This document shows, piece after piece, positions 62,335 to 64,000 of a stretch of 64,000 bases of DNA (within the stretch, counting starts at the first letter, position 1; each line of letters opens with the position of its first letter). The notes beneath the pieces were generated by a model. The model did no database searches and had not been told where the DNA came from. It was given only the letters and a program-made list of their open reading frames with translations. The DNA is from Flavobacteriales bacterium UBA972 (GTDB lineage: Bacteria; Bacteroidota; Bacteroidia; Flavobacteriales; Schleiferiaceae), in assembly GCA_002292855.1 (NCBI GenBank), contig DBBY01000038.1, forward strand, positions 1 to 64,000, given 5' to 3'. A program made the translations under genes and the position numbers.

Positions 62335-63655
62335 GCGTTGGAAGAATCCCATCATTAGCAAAAGTACGAGGCTAGTCCTCGCCATGGGACTGCTTTTTGC
62401 CTCCCTGGGGCTCGAAGGCCAAAACCTGCGCCTTGGTGCGGAACGCGAACGGCTCTACATGCCCAATTTGCGAGGCAAGCGGGTAGCAGTAGTTGCGCAC
62501 GCCGCCTCTATTGCCGATTCGGAGCACAGCGTGGACCGACTGCTTCGCCGCGGGGTGGACCTTCGTTTTGTCTTCACCCCAGAGCACGGGTTCCGGGGTA
62601 CTGCCTCTGCAGGCGAGAAGGTGGAGTCTGCCCGAGACGAGCAAACCGGACTTCGCCTTGTTTCGCTTTATGGGGACCGCCGCAGACCGTCTGCCGCCGA
62701 CATGGACAGCATCGACGTGGTCGTCTTCGACCTTCAGGACCTGAGCATCCGTTTTTATACCTACGTTTCGACCCTGATTTATGTCATGGAGGCCTGCGCA
62801 GAGTACCAAAAAACCCTCATTGTGCTTGACCGCCCGAGCCCTTTTGCCGACGTGGTCGACGGGCCCATACTCGATACCGCCCGGCACCGGAGTTTTGTCG
62901 GTTTGCACCCGGTCCCCGTGCTTTATGGACTTACCTCTGGGGAATACGCGCTCATGGCCAAGGGAGAACAGTGGGTGCGCGGTGCGGATTCTTTGGATTT
63001 GCAGGTGGTCCCCGTGGAACACTACCGCCGCGAGCGGGTCTATCCTTCGTCGCCTCCTTCCCCGAACCTAGCTAGTCAAAATGCCATTAACTGGTACCCC
63101 TCTCTATGCTTTTTTGAGGCTACCGACGTGTCGGTGGGTCGCGGAACCGATGCTCCTTTTGAGCAATACGGCGCTCCCTGGTGGGGAGATTCCAGCCATT
63201 TCTTTGATCCGGTCTCTCGCATTGGCGCTTTAGCGCCTCCGCACGAAGGCGACAGGGTGCTGGGAGTGGATTTGCGCAAGGTGCCTGCGCCGCTCGGTAT
63301 CGATTGGTCGCACCTCTGGGAGGCAAAGTACCGGTACGATTCCCTTCGCATAGCCGACAGCATGACGGTTTACCCGCCCTTTGCGCGGACCTTTATTAAC
63401 CGGTTGTCGGGAACTTCTTCGCTGATGCAGGCCCTTGACGAGGGCTGGACCGCAGAACAATTCCAAGGCTCCTACTTTAGCGACGTGCTTCGGTACAATC
63501 TGGCCCGTCAGCGCTACCTGCTGTATGAGTCCATAATCGACTACCAGCCGGGCATGGTGGTTCCGAGTCTTGAGCAAGAACCCTTGCCCGCGCAAGCGCC
63601 GGCGCGCAAGCCCTGGTGGCGCAAGAAGGTTCGGTCTGCGTCCCGCTTGCCCTGA
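62333..63655 (+). CDS. DUF1343 / NamZ-like exo-beta-N-acetylmuramidase
   Basis: A 440-residue secreted protein, signal about residues 1-30. The DUF1343 blocks are clear: FTPEHGFRGTASAGE near residue 80, VVFDLQDLSIRFYTYVSTL near 130, LDRPSPF, and CFFEATDVSVGRGTDAPFEQYGAPW near 260. NamZ of Bacillus removes terminal N-acetylmuramic acid from peptidoglycan fragments and is common in Bacteroidota for cell-wall recycling. The start shares CATG with the divergent permease gene. Confidence 0.9.
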   Translation: MRWKNPIISKSTRLVLAMGLLFASLGLEGQNLRLGAERERLYMPNLRGKRVAVVAHAASIADSEHSVDRLLRRGVDLRFVFTPEHGFRGTASAGEKVESARDEQTGLRLVSLYGDRRRPSAADMDSIDVVVFDLQDLSIRFYTYVSTLIYVMEACAEYQKTLIVLDRPSPFADVVDGPILDTARHRSFVGLHPVPVLYGLTSGEYALMAKGEQWVRGADSLDLQVVPVEHYRRERVYPSSPPSPNLASQNAINWYPSLCFFEATDVSVGRGTDAPFEQYGAPWWGDSSHFFDPVSRIGALAPPHEGDRVLGVDLRKVPAPLGIDWSHLWEAKYRYDSLRIADSMTVYPPFARTFINRLSGTSSLMQALDEGWTAEQFQGSYFSDVLRYNLARQRYLLYESIIDYQPGMVVPSLEQEPLPAQAPARKPWWRKKVRSASRLP

Positions 63656-63659
63656 CTAC

Positions 63660-64000
63660 TTAGAAATCGACAATAATGCCGATTCCTGGCTGAACGATGC
63701 CCTGACGGTTGTCAAGGAGTTTAGTCAAGTACTGGCTTGGGTTGTTGGGGTCAACAATCGGACTTCCGGTGGCAGGATCGCGCTGCACGTCAATGAATTT
63801 CGGTCCGTCGAGCTTGTAGTTCAGTGCGTTCTGCACGTCAAAATACAGGTCGAGGTTCCACTTTTTAAGAAACCACTTTTTATCGAGGCGCAGGTTAAGG
63901 CGGTCAAACTCGCCAAAACGCATGGAGTTCAGCATGCTGTAGTCGGGCAAGCCTCGTCCAAACACATCCCAGTTCTGCCGGTTGGCGCTGCGCTCGAGGT
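63660..64000 (-). CDS. TonB-dependent receptor, C-terminal part (cut by window edge)
   Basis: The last 112 codons of an outer-membrane receptor. DRLNLRLDKKWFLKKWNLDLYFDVQNALNY is the typical end of the barrel, and the final residue is Phe (IIVDF). The frame is open to the right edge, so only the C-terminus is here. It is convergent with the NamZ gene four bases away. Ligand unknown. Confidence 0.85.
   Translation of the reverse strand, partial: LERSANRQNWDVFGRGLPDYSMLNSMRFGEFDRLNLRLDKKWFLKKWNLDLYFDVQNALNYKLDGPKFIDVQRDPATGSPIVDPNNPSQYLTKLLDNRQGIVQPGIGIIVDF

Overview
The window is a chromosomal segment of a member of the Bacteroidota, probably the order Flavobacteriales (Schleiferiaceae or Cryomorphaceae-like). 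This rests on the L28-L33-DUF4295 ribosomal cluster, DnaE with a fused N-terminal exonuclease, an AMP nucleosidase, DUF1599 and TIGR03643 proteins, a DPP-IV peptidase, TonB-dependent receptors, and promoters of the Bacteroidota form TAnnTTTG without Shine-Dalgarno sequences. Most of the window reads as mid-50s percent GC by eye. About 28.5-30.4 kb is visibly more AT-rich. There is no CRISPR array, insertion sequence or recognisable prophage.

Layout. 0-3 kb: thioredoxin reductase (cut by the left edge), tRNA-Pro, a gene-free 0.75 kb block that looks like a large structured RNA with its own terminator, then a peptide transporter. 3-8 kb: DPP-IV, a GlcD-type oxidase, an acetyltransferase and a zinc peptidase. 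8-14 kb: surE, a small membrane protein, lpxB, a SpoIID protein, comEC, and folP on the opposite strand. 14-23 kb: DUF1599, a 37-residue membrane peptide, a DoxX/MauE protein, an ABC permease, tpiA, prmA and a 1,476-residue secreted protein of unknown function. 23-28.4 kb: a small lipoprotein, GH20 hexosaminidase, glycosylasparaginase, GH2 beta-mannosidase and CutC. 28.4-30.5 kb: tRNA-Arg followed by a low-GC island with two unknown secreted proteins. 30.5-38.3 kb: TonB-dependent receptor, membrane proteins, two lipoproteins with C-terminal membrane domains, an SLC13 transporter, a GH13 lipoprotein and an acetyltransferase. 38.3-42.4 kb: a five-gene operon (rhodanese, two half-size YeeE/YedE transporters, TsdA-like dihaem cytochrome c, SoxB-like hydrolase). 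42.5-57.3 kb: mostly housekeeping genes (yaaA, cinA, rpmB-rpmG-DUF4295, ftsY, amn, rimO, dnaE, mnmA) plus a MORN-repeat protein and a subtilase. 57.3-64 kb: a three-gene heptose operon, trxA, a Kazal lipoprotein, tRNA-Asp, a LolC/E-type permease, a NamZ-like muramidase and the end of a TonB-dependent receptor.

How the genes work together. Three modules stand out. The GH20, asparaginase and beta-mannosidase set matches the three linkages of the N-glycan core (Man-beta-GlcNAc-beta-GlcNAc-Asn), with CutC in the same neighbourhood. The 38-42 kb operon has the parts to import, oxidise or hydrolyse reduced sulfur compounds without a full Sox system. The three heptose genes encode all four activities from sedoheptulose 7-phosphate to GDP-D-glycero-alpha-D-manno-heptose. 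The block at about 1.1-1.66 kb has many perfect hairpins and a textbook terminator but matches no RNA family I could assign, and is the best candidate here for something undescribed.
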